From the NCBI GenBank assembly GCA_022701365.1, contig JAKUHH010000068.1, forward strand, positions 497,189 to 561,188: a DNA stretch of 64,000 nucleotides, in the 5' to 3' direction. This document shows, one piece after another, positions 1 to 11,432 of this stretch. Under the pieces are notes generated by a model. The model had not been told where the DNA came from and searched no databases. It saw nothing but the letters and a program-made list of their open reading frames with translations. Numbering within the stretch: the stretch's first letter is position 1; each line of letters opens with the position of its first letter. Origin of the DNA: Mycocentrospora acerina (lineage: Eukaryota > Ascomycota > Dothideomycetes > Pleosporales). A program made the translations under genes and the position numbers.

Positions 1-224
1 GGTCGGCTCTCTCCATACTTAAAAGGCTTGGATGCCCATCGTAGTGTGCGTTAATTTTGGTCTGACTCTTAAGTTGGTTCAGTGTCATTGTCTTGTCATC
101 GAACAAAGAAGGCTTCGTTCCATACCCTTCATATATCAATTCTCTTCAGACTATCAGGGCAATATATAGTTGCTGACACAAGCTCGCACTATCCTTTCTT
201 GTAACACCTATAATACTTGTCACC
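1..224 (+). promoter_or_regulatory. 5' flank of the isocitrate lyase gene
   Basis: This stretch lies upstream of the isocitrate lyase ATG and is cut by the window edge. It contains AT-rich TATA-like words (around 130-140 and 163-170) and a pyrimidine-rich leader. The start context is CACCATGG, a good fungal initiation context. I could not identify a specific operator such as a FacB or CreA site with confidence. Confidence 0.4.
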
Positions 225-2045
225 ATGGCGAATATTGACGCCGAGGAGGCGCAGTTCCAGCAGGAGATTGAAGAGGTTCAAAAATGGTGGAGTGACTCAA
301 GATGGAGGTACACTAGAAGACCTTTTACTGCTGAGCAGATTGTCAACAAGAGAGGCAACCTGAAGATTACCTACCCAAGCAACAGCCAGTCGAAAAAGCT
401 CTGGAATATCGTAGAAGAGCGATTCAAGGTACGGGTAGTTCGTCATGGCATCTTCTGACCCTTACTAATAGTGAGCAGAACAAAGATGCGAGCTTCACGT
501 ATGGATGTCTTGACCCGGTTATGGTCACTCAAATGGCAAAATACCTGGACACCGTCTACGTTTCCGGGTGGCAGAGTTCTTCGACAGCATCTTCAACTGA
601 CGAGCCGGGTCCAGATCTAGCGGATTACCCTTCTGTAAGCTCGATATGATCTTCAGCTTGTATATTCCGGACTAACCCAGTCAGACCACCGTACCCAACA
701 AAGTGGGCCACCTTTTCATGGCACAGCTTTTCCACGATCGTAAGCAACGCGAGGAACGCTTGACAACCCCAAAATCGGAGCGTTCGAAGGTCGCCAGCAC
801 TGATTTTCTCCGACCCATCGTTGCTGATGCGGATACTGGACACGGAGGTCTCACAGCTATCATGAAGCTCACGAAACTCTTTATCGAGAAGGGTGCTGCT
901 GGTATTCACATTGAAGACCAAGCGCCAGGAACGAAGAAGTGCGGACACATGGCTGGAAAGGTGCTGGTTCCGATTAGCGAGCACATCAATCGCTTGGTTG
1001 CCATCCGAGCTCAGGCAGATATCATGGGTAAGAATTCCTGAGAGAGGACCTAAGAATCTCCAAATGCTGACTCGAAGATAAAAGGTACTGATCTCCTTGC
1101 TATTGCTCGTACGGACTCAGAAGCTGCCACTCTAATCACTTCGACCATCGACCCTCGCGATCACCACTACGTTCTGGGATGCACAAATCCTGCGCTCCAG
1201 CCGCTCAGCGAACTCATGTATGCTGCTGAAGCATCTGGACAAAGCGGCGACCAGCTTCAGGCTATTGAAGACGCCTGGATCAAACAGGCCAATCTGAAGC
1301 TTTTCCCCGACGCTGTAGTCGACACAATCAACGCAGGCGTACATGTCGACAAGCAAGGCCTAATTGCTAAATTCTTGGAACAAAGCAAGGGTAAGAGCAA
1401 TGCCGAGGCACGTGCCATCGCAAAGGGTTTGACTGGTGTGGACGTCTACTTCAACTGGGATTCTGCGAGGACCCGAGAGGGTTACTACAGGTACCAGGGT
1501 GGCTGCCAGTGCGCTATCAACCGTGCCATTGCCTATGCACCGTACTGCGACATGATATGGATGGAGTCTAAGCTTCCCGACTATGCCCAGGCGAAAGAGT
1601 TTGCTGACGGTGTCCACGCCGTCTGGCCAGAGCAAAAGTAAGATACAATCACATGCATGAACGGAGCTCAAAACTGACTATCAACAGGCTTTCCTACAAC
1701 CTCTCCCCATCCTTCAACTGGAAGGCCGCCATGCCACGCGACGAGCAAGAGACATATATCCACCGTCTTGCGAAGTTGGGTTACTGCTGGCAATTCATTA
1801 CGCTCGCCGGTTTGCACCAGACCGCCCTTATGGCGGATACCTTCTCCAAGGCATACTCGAAGCAGGGTATGCGTGCTTATGGCGAGATCATCCAGGAGCC
1901 TGAGGCAGAGAATAAGGTTGATGTTTTGACACATCAGAAGTGGAGTGGAGCGAACTACGTCGACAATCTCCTGAAGATGGTTTCTGGCGGTGTTAGCTCA
2001 ACAGCTGCGATGGGCAAGGGTGTTACCGAGGATCAATTCAAGTAG
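225..2045 (+). CDS. acuD: Isocitrate lyase (glyoxylate cycle)
   Basis: This enzyme cleaves isocitrate to glyoxylate and succinate in the glyoxylate cycle, which fungi need for growth on acetate and fatty acids. The exons are 225-428, 479-634, 685-1027, 1085-1637 and 1688-2045. Four introns of 50-57 nt give 538 codons, the usual length for a fungal isocitrate lyase. The catalytic signature KKCGHM falls at residues 204-209, with the active-site Cys at 206. It is preceded by the metal-binding stretch ADADTGHGG and by GIHIEDQ. The C-terminus ends QFK, so there is no SKL-type peroxisomal signal. The start ATG has a strong context and opens the family's conserved N-terminus. A 2-methylisocitrate lyase paralogue is less likely, because the N-terminus and length match true isocitrate lyase. 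Confidence 0.95.
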
Positions 2046-2902
2046 AAAAAGTTGGTAACTAGGCGAGTGGAATTTGTGTACATTTAAAATAATATCCCTT
2101 GAATGCATATACGGCATATCAGTGCCGGTCAATTATAAACAGATCTCTGAAGCTTTCACGGACGATATCCTTCATGGAAGACCCACATATACTATGAAAG
2201 TTTCCAGGTATGTCCAACGACTACGCAGTCCGAAGGCCTGCCATGGGGTGATTTTCTATCTACGTGTTGTTGGTGAGGGTTTACTGAATGAGCCCAAGAT
2301 CATGACGCTTGCGCCATTAAAGTCTACCACTTCGCAGGACACATTACCATTGTCCACGTCATATGGATGGACTGGTGTTAACTTTGAATATACACTTCAT
2401 CATGTACATGTACGCTGTATTCTCATTTCGATATTCTCAACTGTCAACGCCACCTCAAGATTTTGTTGCATGATGGTTGTATTGGCTCGTCTTCGGCCAG
2501 GTTCAGCAAGTTGCGTGCTTGGCACCGAAGCACCTTTTACAGGTTCAAATTTAAGCATGGGCCTGCCAAAATTCTATACAGGGTACATCTCGCGTGACTG
2601 ATATAAGTTTTCGCAGCTCTGTATGATTGTCTTTTCATGCGTTGATTGCAGTTATTTGCCCTATGGGTGCTATTTGGAATCTTCCCCGATGTGAAAGTTA
2701 AACTTGAAGTAGTTCCGTATGCAGAGGAGGCGAGCGGGGTTCGATGTTCGCTAGCGCAGGAGTCGTCGACGCCCCAAGAAGCTTATCTCATTCCACATGC
2801 ATCCTCGCAGATCACATCCTCTTCTCAACGCGTCTCTTCCCCAACCGTAGTCACTCACTTGCTATTTATTTTTTGATTCTTGCTCTTTGTCTTTGTTTAA
2901 AC
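2046..2902. other. Intergenic region, isocitrate lyase to membrane protein
   Basis: This stretch holds the 3' end of the isocitrate lyase transcript and the promoter of the next gene. A 175-codon open frame at 2074-2601 begins without ATG and has no recognisable features, so I treat it as chance. The last 150 bases before 2903 are pyrimidine-rich, as is usual just upstream of fungal starts. Confidence 0.5.
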
Positions 2903-3956
2903 ATGCGATTTCTTGCTGCCCTTAGCCTCTCGGTCGCGTTTGGCGCGGTAGCAGCTTCTGGCGACCGGCAGCAGGCGGATGATAGTATTGGAAAGCCTCA
3001 AGCTGCTGGCAATACAGTCGCGTCGGAAGTCACTGTCGTGAAGCCTAACAAACGCTATGTAGTGAAGCTTGACTGTCTTGACTGCCCATTCGCAGTTTGG
3101 GATTCAGCCTCCCAGGTTTCATGGCAGACACCACCGCAGGACAATGCTCTGGTCAAGACACACCTCCATGTTCGGTACATAGCTCGAGCTGACAATACTA
3201 CAGCTGCTCAATTTTGAAATCGACACACATCAAACAGCGCTACTCCTCAATGGAAGGCGCGTGCTACCTCTCGACCCAATGCCTCTCGACATCAAAACAA
3301 CCCAGGTCGCCATCAACAACCAGACCTTGGAGGTTGCGAATATGGACGGTTTGGAACATGCTGTGGATTCGCTTTGGACTCCACAAGCAAAGACTTCAAG
3401 CCATGATTTCTGGCTGCAGTACGAACATTCGTTGCTCCGTGATCAGGAGCCAGATAAGTTTTGGGTTCAGTTTGACATTACAGGTTGGATCGTTGCACAG
3501 AACGTCGATCCGGTAAAAATGGACAAGGTAGGACAAAAGCTTGCTCAAGTGCTTTTGCGCAAGGAGGCAACCAGCGATGAACTTCGTATCGAGGATGTCC
3601 AGGTTGTGGACCGCAAAGATCGCAAGCAGCCGTACCAAATGAAATGCGGCAACCTCGCCATTGTGAAGACAGCATACAACCCTTATGAATGGGACAAGTA
3701 CGGCAAGTTTGGAACATGGTCTAGACTTGCGCACCTCGTCGTTGGAAAGCTCGGTAACTTTTGGTCCGACAACCTCGAGCAGAACGCTCACGTGTTTATT
3801 CTCGCACTGTGGCTTGCCATTACCGTCTTTCTTGTCCGTCGCTGGCACCAGGCTCGACAACAAGAGAAGGAACTTGCAGAGGAAGATGCAGAGATTGCTT
3901 TGCCTTCTTACCAATATTCCATTATCCCTGTGATTAAGATTGAAGAGTACGACTAA
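2903..3956 (+). CDS. Signal-peptide, single-pass membrane protein (DUF7728-like)
   Basis: The exons are 2903-3151 and 3204-3956. A 52-nt intron is removed, giving 333 residues. The N-terminus is a clear secretory signal (MRFLAALSLSVAFGAVAAS). A CxxC motif (LDCLDC) sits near residue 55, and a long lumenal domain follows. One transmembrane segment lies near the C-terminus (around residues 276-293, rich in A, L, I and V), and an RRWHQARQ-type basic stop-transfer follows it. The cytosolic tail is short and acidic. This layout fits conserved fungal ER/secretory type I membrane proteins of unknown function; the DUF7728 assignment is from memory and tentative. A canonical AATAAA follows the stop at 4074. 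Confidence 0.8.
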
Positions 3957-4073
3957 AAGGGCGGAAGGGCGGAGACATGAGCAAAAGGTCTTAGTTTCTT
4001 CGTTTACATGCATCAATTACAAAAGCTGATATTCTACAAACACAAATCTTTATCATTGACATATCTTGGCTAA

Positions 4074-4079
4074 AATAAA
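4074..4079 (+). terminator. Candidate polyadenylation signal
   Basis: An AATAAA hexamer lies 118 nt after the stop at 3956, a plausible distance for 3'-end formation of the membrane-protein gene. Confidence 0.4.
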
Positions 4080-4178
4080 GTCTGTTTTACGCTCTTTGCC
4101 TATACAGAAATTTGTCGTATTACACACGTACAAGCTACGAGATCCAAATTTGACCAATTGGGTAGGTACAGCCGATAA

Positions 4179-5354
4179 CTCCTAGCTTCCGTTCTTCTTC
4201 ATTGGATATACCCTCCACCCAAGTATCTTCAATCGTACAACGACATAGCAGTAGCCGTACAGCAGTATGATCCGAAATGGCCACTACAATTCTCGACTAT
4301 CAAGCACGAACTATCAAGCTACCTCCAAGACGTCAAGGTTGATTCCATCGAACACGTCGGCAGCACGTCTGTTCCTGGCCTAGCAGCAAAGCCCATTATT
4401 GATGTTGACATAATCGTTGCTCGGGAGGCCGTCCAATCTGCACTCGACACTCTGGTCGGTAAACATGACTTCGACTACCTGGGCGACCTTGGTATTGTAG
4501 ACCGGCATGTCCTTAAAGACCCCAATCAGGCACCCCGTCGTAACATTTACATCTGCGTCCAAGGGGCTCTCTCAACACGGAACCACCTCGCTCTACGTGA
4601 CACACTCCGTTCGAACTTCGACCTACGGGAAGAATATGAAGGTGTCAAAATAGAGTTATCAGCCCAGGGGACCAACATAGTTGATTACATCGCCGCAAAA
4701 AGCTCAGTGATAGAAAAAATCCTCCGCGCCTCAGGCCAACTGACGGAAGAAGAACTTGCAAGTATTACCACCTCCAATACGAAAACCTCGCAATTTGGCG
4801 CCTTGAAAACCACACGTCTCCTCCTCCGCGAGTTCGTCATGAAAGACGAAGAACCGTACTTTCGGTTAGAAAGCAACGAAGAGAACGCCCGATATCAAGA
4901 CTGGCCTCCTCGAACGCGAAAAGAAGCGCGCAATCTAGTCGTAGGTAACATTCGCGACTCTTGCGCCTCCCCACGAACAGTTTTTGAGCTTGCCGTCGAG
5001 CACCAAGGAGTGTTTATCGGTCGTGTAGGCGCCAAAGTTACAACTTCTTTTTCTTCTTCTTCTTCTCCCGAAAATACCACGCAGGGGCATATTCACGTCG
5101 ATCTGTGGTATTCCTTCCTCCCTTCCCACCACGGCAAGGGCTTTGCAACAGAGGCTATGGAGACGTTTATCCAGGCGATGAAGAACAGACTGGGTGGTGG
5201 GGAGGTCGAGTTTGAAATTGAGTGCGATCCAAGGAATATTGCGAGCTGGAGGGTAGCAGAACGGCTGGAATTTACAAGGTGGAGGGTAACAGAGAGGGCG
5301 TATGAGAGTAAAGGAGAGTGGGTGGATTCTTTGGTGCTGAGGAAACTAGTATAG
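4179..5354 (+). CDS. GrpB (UPF0157) - GNAT acetyltransferase fusion, start codon not found
   Basis: A continuous open frame runs from just after a TAA (4176-4178) to a TAG at 5354. The first half (about 4257-4730) is a GrpB/UPF0157 domain, a nucleotidyltransferase-like fold. It shows QYDPKWPLQF, then EHVGSTSVPGLAAKPIIDVD with the GS and DxD signature, then RNIYIC. The second half (about 4795-5354) is a GNAT N-acetyltransferase: LKTTRLLLREF, a GKGFATEAM acetyl-CoA loop, and DPRNIASWRVAERLEF. Bacterial proteins that join these two domains are known. The oddity is the start: the first in-frame ATG is inside the GNAT part (about 4839). None of the few upstream ATGs can be spliced into the frame. 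A splice acceptor at 4222-4223 or 4247-4248 is possible but has no matching ATG exon. The gene may use a non-AUG start, a distant microexon, or be 5'-damaged. The substrate is unknown. Confidence 0.7.
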   Translation, partial: LLASVLLHWIYPPPKYLQSYNDIAVAVQQYDPKWPLQFSTIKHELSSYLQDVKVDSIEHVGSTSVPGLAAKPIIDVDIIVAREAVQSALDTLVGKHDFDYLGDLGIVDRHVLKDPNQAPRRNIYICVQGALSTRNHLALRDTLRSNFDLREEYEGVKIELSAQGTNIVDYIAAKSSVIEKILRASGQLTEEELASITTSNTKTSQFGALKTTRLLLREFVMKDEEPYFRLESNEENARYQDWPPRTRKEARNLVVGNIRDSCASPRTVFELAVEHQGVFIGRVGAKVTTSFSSSSSPENTTQGHIHVDLWYSFLPSHHGKGFATEAMETFIQAMKNRLGGGEVEFEIECDPRNIASWRVAERLEFTRWRVTERAYESKGEWVDSLVLRKLV

Positions 5355-6072
5355 TGTAGTGTAAAAGGAGGGAATACGTCAAACGGAAATGATCAAAGGT
5401 CACATGCTGGGTCTCCCTCTCCTGCTCCTCTACCTGCTCCTGCTCCTTCTCCTCCTTCTAAGTCACAAATTAGGGAGAAGAGTTTTCAAATAAGGGGTGG
5501 TGTGTAGACGGACGTTTCACTAAAGTTAGTATTGAAAATCACTGAGAGTCGCTTAGTTTGTAAGCTCAACGCCAGTCGTCTAATTTGAACAAGAAAGAAA
5601 TATGTTTGTTACTGTTAATAAGATGCCTTTTCTCTCAATACTCAACCCCCATTGATTTCACACCCAAGTACTTGAAACTCATTCACGAAGATCATGTAAA
5701 AACAACTTTGAAAATTGTTTCCTGGAATCAGGAAGGGCGAATACCTTGATGTAGACAAAGCAAGAACACGGTTGTAAAGGAATCTTGGATATTATCATTA
5801 TATGCGTTCCCTGTTTATGCCATTTCGTATAAGATTCACACGATCCAAATAAAGAATACGTGATGCGCCATGCTATGCAGAGACAAAAGAAAACCATGCA
5901 CCCGACGCCACTCTCAGTGAGTTGGGCATCCATGAGCTGCTACAAAAAAAACCATGTTGTGTAGTGTATACCTTTTCATAATGAGATGAGATTAGGAAAT
6001 CAAGAAGTCATACAGTGTCTTGTCTCAGTTCCAGTCCCTTGTAGATTGTGTCCGGATCGACAGTTGTGTATC
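5355..6072. other. Convergent intergenic region
   Basis: This is the 3' flank shared by the GrpB-GNAT frame (plus) and the minus-strand gene ending at 6073. It contains an imperfect CTCCTG/CTCCTT run at about 5421-5460. An 84-codon minus-strand frame at 5679-5933 shows nothing recognisable. Confidence 0.5.
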
Positions 6073-7976
6073 CTATACTGAGCGTGTTTTCTTGATGATA
6101 AACACACCCACTTCTACACCCTTCTTCGGTCCATCATCGTGGTATTCGCGTTTTGAAACCCCCTCCAGTACCTCCTGAATCAAGTGCGCACTCGTCATTT
6201 CGTTGTCGGTAGGGAGCTTCTTTGTTTTTCGGAAGTATTTTGTGACAACGTCTCGTACTCTCGACTTCTCTTGCTTGATCCACCAATCATCCGCCCATGC
6301 CGACCGTTGTAGTAAAAGTTCTTCTTTTGCCGCATGAATGACTGTGTAGGTCGATTTCTTGTTGTTGGAACCTTTCCGATTGTTTTCGTTCTCGTCTAAG
6401 GCATCGCAAAACTTCCTTAGCCGCAATTCTAGATTGTCGTACTCGTCGAGATAATCAACAGCGCTCATTTGGCCTAGATTCCGTCCCAGTTCTGAATGGA
6501 GGTCGTGTACGACAGTCAATGTCCGGAGGAGCGGGTCCAGGATTGGTCCAAGATACTGCTGCATAAAAGTTCGTGCGCCTGTCTTGGTGGGATATACGAA
6601 GAGTAAAGTGCCGTTCTTGGGGGAGAGCTCGATCAACCGATCGTACAACAGAGAACGGCCTCTGAAAGAGAACATTTCCGCATATTCATTTGTGTTAGTA
6701 GGAGGAATATAACGTTCGACTACTGAAATGTTGATGCTACCTGGAGGCACCACAGGTCTTGGAGATGGAGGGAGCAGCTTTGAGTCGAGCTGGTAGTCGG
6801 GAATGGCGACAGCACTGTCGAAGACCTTGCTTGTGAAATAGTTGTCTCCGCCTACTGCGGGTCCAGGTGTGGAAGGCGGAGACCGAGGAAGGTCCGAAAG
6901 TGTGTAGCGACCGGGAACAGCATGAAAAACGTTTATCCATGAAATACTGGTGGGGATGCTATCGTTGACCCTGGCAATGAGCTGGCCGAAGAGGTGGCCT
7001 GTTGTCGAAGGACATGGTAATGCGTGAGACAGGATCTTCACAGAGTCCATATCCAGGCATCCGGATTCGGCAACTAGTAGTTTTAGCATAATTTTCGTAG
7101 CGTAACACACTGATGACACCTACTGGTCAGACCCTTGACATCTTCAATCCACGATGCCATTCTCACAGCGTCGCTAAGCTCAGCAGAGATTGGCACAATA
7201 ATGGATGAGGCTTGTTGGGGCGCAGTGGTACTGGCAGTCAATTGGAGGTTGGGCGAGACTCCAGGCTCAGAGCTTGGAGGGGAACCCACACCAGTCGTTG
7301 TCACGTTGACAATTGACCCCCAACTGAACGTCCCCGGTTCCGTTGGAGGAGTGAAGACGGATATATTACGCTCCACCTTGGCCCTGGTGGGTTCGGGGCT
7401 TGCGGTGCAGAATTCGGTGGCCGTATCAGCCTGGGAATGAACATGCAGCAGCGGGCTAAGCGCATGGAGAGGGTCTTCTGGTTTGGATAAAGGACCGGCA
7501 CCGAGCGGCGAAGAAAACGATTGGTCTGGTCGCAGAGGGACACGATCTGGATGAGGTGCAGCGATACCTAGTACATCAAACGAGGGGAGGCGCAAATTGT
7601 GCGCTGTGCGGATAATTGTGGGCGTGGGGAGCGAAGCATCGGCTGAAGGAATGAAGGCGCCAGCAAAAGTCAGGTCAAACTGGGAATGTTCCTCCTGCAA
7701 TGGGGTTGGCAGAGCCTGAGGTGAGGTGGATGGCAGCGGGAAAGGATGCGGGAGATGAGGGTCAGGAAAAGAAGGAAGCTCGTTTATGGTTGCATGGGTA
7801 CGCCCACGAGGAACCGTTGCGTCGGGGAAGGAAGTAGCCGTGACCACGCCCACATCCATGCCCGGCGTCGCTGGGATGCCGGGAGAGTGGTCAGTCTCGT
7901 CAGCAAACTGCTGGCTGCCCGCAGAGTCGACACGATGGAACGAGGATTGCATGTCAGTCATGTCTGGCGGCAGCAT
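6073..7976 (-). CDS. Conserved fungal hypothetical protein, long disordered N-terminus
   Basis: The exons on the minus strand are 7976-7124 and 7073-6073, joined across a 50-nt intron (donor GTAGGT, branch GCTAAAAC). They encode at least 617 residues. The first 280 or so residues are rich in Pro, Ser and Thr and look disordered. The C-terminal 330 are structured and more conserved in style, with segments such as FSFRGRSLLYDRLIEL, FVYPTKTGARTFMQQYLGP and WADDWWIKQEK. I do not recognise the family. The frame stays open upstream of the chosen ATG, as far as a TAG at 8037-8039, and the residues there (HHQYQFSPGEKKRG) look coding. The true start is therefore probably in an upstream exon between about 8040 and 8350, and the 5' end given here is a minimum. 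Confidence 0.7.
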
Positions 7977-8039
7977 CGAGCTCTTTGCTCCCCTTTTTTT
8001 CTCCCCCGGTGAGAATTGATACTGATGATGGCTGGCCTA

Positions 8040-8350
8040 GGCTCGCTGGCGCTGGGCTGCAAGGTGACTGGAGTGACAAGAAGTGGCTGAGGGCCGGTAG
8101 TCTGCCCGGATAGGCCAGGCGGTGGCTCCGCTTTCACCAAAGGCTCTTGTGTTCTCGACTGTGCGTTGGAGGGGCGGGAAGTTGAAGCCAAGCCTTGAGT
8201 GATGGCGGGGCGGAGATTTGGGTGAAAACTCAGAGAGGTGAATTGCGAGGGCAAGGCACAGGCAGCAAACGAGTGTAGGGCAGCGCGGCGAACCAGGTGC
8301 GAGCAATAGCTTGGGCCGGCTGGAAGCGTCAAGGCAGCAGCAAGCAACGC
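8040..8350 (-). other. Probable upstream exon of the 6073-7976 gene
   Basis: Two overlapping open frames on the minus strand (8347-7958 and 8375-8037) cover this block. One of them is Pro/Ser/Thr-rich (TSRPSNAQSRTQEPLVKAEP), like the N-terminus of the downstream gene. An intron between about 8090 and 7990 would be needed to join it in frame. I could not choose a single donor and acceptor pair, so the exact exon is left open. Confidence 0.35.
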
Positions 8351-8379
8351 GTTGCAGAGGGAGTGTTCTAAACACAGCG

Positions 8380-10501
8380 CTGTGCTGTGCTAGAGGCGCA
8401 GCGGATTGCTGCTAATGCGTTTGCGGACGCTTCTTGGCAAGGTCTAGAACGCCCGTCGTAAAACATGTGCATCTTGACCTCACCCCAACTGAATTGAACG
8501 TGGTCTGACGGCTGCATAGCGTCTTGTCATCTCATGTCAACCGCGACGGCCGAGCCAATGTCCGAGAGGGCGACTGGTTCTTTGCTGCCAAACTGTGGCT
8601 TTGTTCCTTGTTGCGCCTTTCTCATTCATCCTCACGCAGCAATCTTGCTCGGGGTCGAATCAAAGTACAAATAGCGCACGACTACTGCATTCCCTGGAAC
8701 TAATGGCAGATGCCGTGGTGGCTTCCTTGGGGAGGCTTCCAACATCTGCCTTCCCGTCGGCAAGCATTCTGAACACATAACTGGGTCTGCCTCGGCTGCA
8801 TTCTCCAGTCCACTCACCACCATGTCTCCTCCATTATAAAGGGCCGTAGAAAAGACGAAACTGCCTGGGTAACCAGCCAGTTCAGCTTTGGACAGCCAAA
8901 CATGCTACATAATAGATACGGCTGCCAGATACACGGATGATCAAACACAGTCTATAGAGCCTGGGCCAGCAAACCGCAATTTGGTCCCGGCTAGTGCTCA
9001 CAGCTACAGCCCTTGACCTGGCAGTAGCGGTTGACAAGGCCAGCATCGGCTTTTTCTATTGTAAACCATGTGTAGTTTCTTGCGCAATCGCACGTCCATT
9101 AGTGGAGTCGTCCTCGTTGTGGTTCTTGGGCTGATCTTCTACCTATAGCGGCTTTTTTTCGATAGGGCAGGATTGATTGGCACGTCTTCCTCTTCTACGG
9201 ACTTCCACCGTTTCACGCTGCAGCATGTGCGTGACAGAATTTGCCATGCATGCTTATTTGATCGGACGTGATCGCTAATCTAGCGTCGCTGCCGATCGTA
9301 GGTTTGAGTTTTGCCCGCTCCGAGGTTCCAAATTATGACAGGCGATCACATTGCTTACAGAGAGTCGCGCGTCCGAACCCTTGTGACAGACAAAGCATGC
9401 CGGTTGTCTGAAGCAAATTGCGGTTTCTGAAAGCAGTATAATATAATATATAGTAGTGTTTTGCAAAGAGAGCTTCCCGAGTAATATGATTGAAAACGAA
9501 CGGAGTGCGATACAAGCTATTAGATAGTGCCAGCAGCACGGATATGTAGCTCCCAAATGGCTATTCTTGGTTATCTGAAAAGCCTCAGTCCGCGCTGAGC
9601 ACTCATCAGAACATGAAAGCGTACCCACCAAATCGATGCCTGCTGTCTCTTGGACAACACCCGGCTCTACGTGAAAAACACTTCTCAAACTTGGGGGAGA
9701 TAACGCTCAAGCAAAGCAACATGGGTTGTTCAAAACGGGCTATTTACGTGCTCGAGCGGCACAAGAGAAGAATAATTATTACAACCCCTACTCCTCTCCA
9801 AACAACCTTTCCTTCATACCTTCGCATCTCCTTTCCCCCGAAAAATCACAACTACATTGCCAACTCCATCTTATTCCCATTCCTCAAGCTCCGACACCCC
9901 TGCCCCGCCAAGCCCGCTAGACATAATCCCAGCCGCAGGAATAACCGTTGCTAAGCCGCTAGCCAGCATCAACAGCCACTTTTTTGCTCGCCTGGCGTTG
10001 TCACGAGTAGATCGAGCGACGACGTCCTTTCCGCAAAACAAAGAGGAAAAGCGAATGCTGCTAGAGTAGGCCAGCGCAGTGCGCACTCGGTAGGTACAAA
10101 CAGTTTCACAACACAGTAACGTTCTATTTTCGCGCAACAATCTTCTTGCAGTTTGACTGTTTTCGTTCTCTTTCTGCAGTCTATTTTTTTTTTAAAAAAA
10201 TCCTTGTCAATGTCTTTCCTATTCTCTCTCTCTCTCTCTTTCAATGTTCTATCCGATATCAGGGCTCTAAAGTTTTCATATCTTGTCTCGGATCTTGATG
10301 GTTCTCTTCGACAATGTACATGAAATGTTGCACTGCTGCACTACGTGTTGTCGGGGCAAGTTCTCACGTGGGGCCAGATACCATCCGTTCAATCACGTTC
10401 CTCAACTCAACTCGCCCCCGACAAATCCCAAAACGACGACGTAATTCAAGAGGTTATTCACACGATAGTCTGAGAGTGGGAATAAACATACGACCATCAT
10501 C
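8380..10501. other. Divergent intergenic region, about 2.1 kb
   Basis: This lies between the minus-strand hypothetical gene and RPC9. It has several short frames without family features, a (CT)n tract near 10220-10240 and A/T runs near 10185-10200. I see no gene in it. It presumably holds both promoters. Confidence 0.5.
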
Positions 10502-11322
10502 ATGCACGTAGGTCGACTGCCTCTCTCATCTTATCTCACCTCACGTCACGTTAACCCGCCAATTCAATCCTCCCTCCCTTTCCAGCTTCCCATCTCAACC
10601 CACCCACTCCACTTCTCACCCAATAACACCCCTCTCACAGATAAAAACCCCCCAATCCGCCCTCCTCTCCAACCACGAACTCTACCTCCACCTCCAATCC
10701 GAATCCAGCCTGCAAGCCCAGCTCTCCACCCCAGCACCCCCCGGCCTCACCCACACCCTCCGCGACACACTAACCTACCTCTCCACGCCCACGCCCTTTT
10801 CCCCCGACGCCACGCCCAGTCTCTCGGAGCTGCACCCCTCGCGCCCAAAAACCCTGTACCAAGGCCCCCACAGCTTGTTCCGCGCCTTATCCCCCAAGTA
10901 CCGCTTGAACAAAGCAGAGTACCTGCAGATTTACAACTTGCAGCCCAGGACGGGGATAGTGTTGGATTTGATTGTTGAGGAGGTATGTTACCATCTCTCT
11001 CTTTTTCTTTTTCTTTTCCTTCCATAGCCTTTTTTCGTATACACCTCCCATCTCATCTTCCATGTCAATACCGAACCCTTCAACGTTTAAACCACTACGA
11101 AAAATAAATTAACAAAAAAAAACTATACGACAGGCATCGACGCGCTTCTCCGACGCAGATCTCGAGGACATGCTCGCGGTGATTCAGCGCGTGTTTGACG
11201 AGGAGGAGGCGAGCATTCCGGCTGGGGTCGAGGACGTGCACATGGAGAAAGTGGCGGATAAGCTGGTGGGGACGGGCAAAGGGAGGGGTGGAGGAGGGAA
11301 GAAGGTGAGGAGGAGGAAGGCC

Positions 11323-11328
<6 letters not shown>
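10502..11328 (+). CDS. RPC9: RNA polymerase III subunit Rpc9 (CRCP/Rpc17)
   Basis: Rpc9 pairs with Rpc8 in the Pol III stalk, the counterpart of Rpb4/Rpb7, and helps recruit initiation factors. The exons are 10502-10507, 10641-10982 and 11134-11328, giving 180 residues. The first coding exon is only six bases (ATG CAC) before a GTAGGT donor. The second opens with IKTPQSALLSNHELYLHL, the conserved start of the family. The HRDC/Rpb4-like core follows (LNKAEYLQIYNLQPRTGIVLDLIVEE), then a helix with a DLEDML motif. The end is a G/K/R-rich basic tail. It is longer than the human protein (148) because of a proline-rich insert. The stop TGA is the first unit of a GAGTGA repeat. Confidence 0.88.
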
Positions 11329-11362
<34 letters not shown>

Positions 11363-11370
11363 AAAAGTGA
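11324..11370 (+). repeat. GAGTGA hexamer microsatellite at the RPC9 stop
   Basis: About six tandem copies of GAGTGA run from the last RPC9 codon into the 3' UTR. In the RPC9 frame each unit reads Glu-stop, so the gene ends in a series of in-frame TGA codons. Confidence 0.9.
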
Positions 11371-11426
11371 GGGTTTTGATGCACGTCTACGTGGAAGAAG
11401 CATGGATTAGGTGGTGGGGAAAGAAT

Positions 11427-11432
11427 AATAAA
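11427..11432 (+). terminator. Candidate polyadenylation signal of RPC9
   Basis: An AATAAA hexamer lies 99 nt beyond the RPC9 stop. Confidence 0.35.

Noticed and set aside
2074..2601. A 175-codon plus-strand frame after isocitrate lyase
   Set aside because: It has no ATG at the start, no motif and irregular composition; it lies in the 3' region and promoter.
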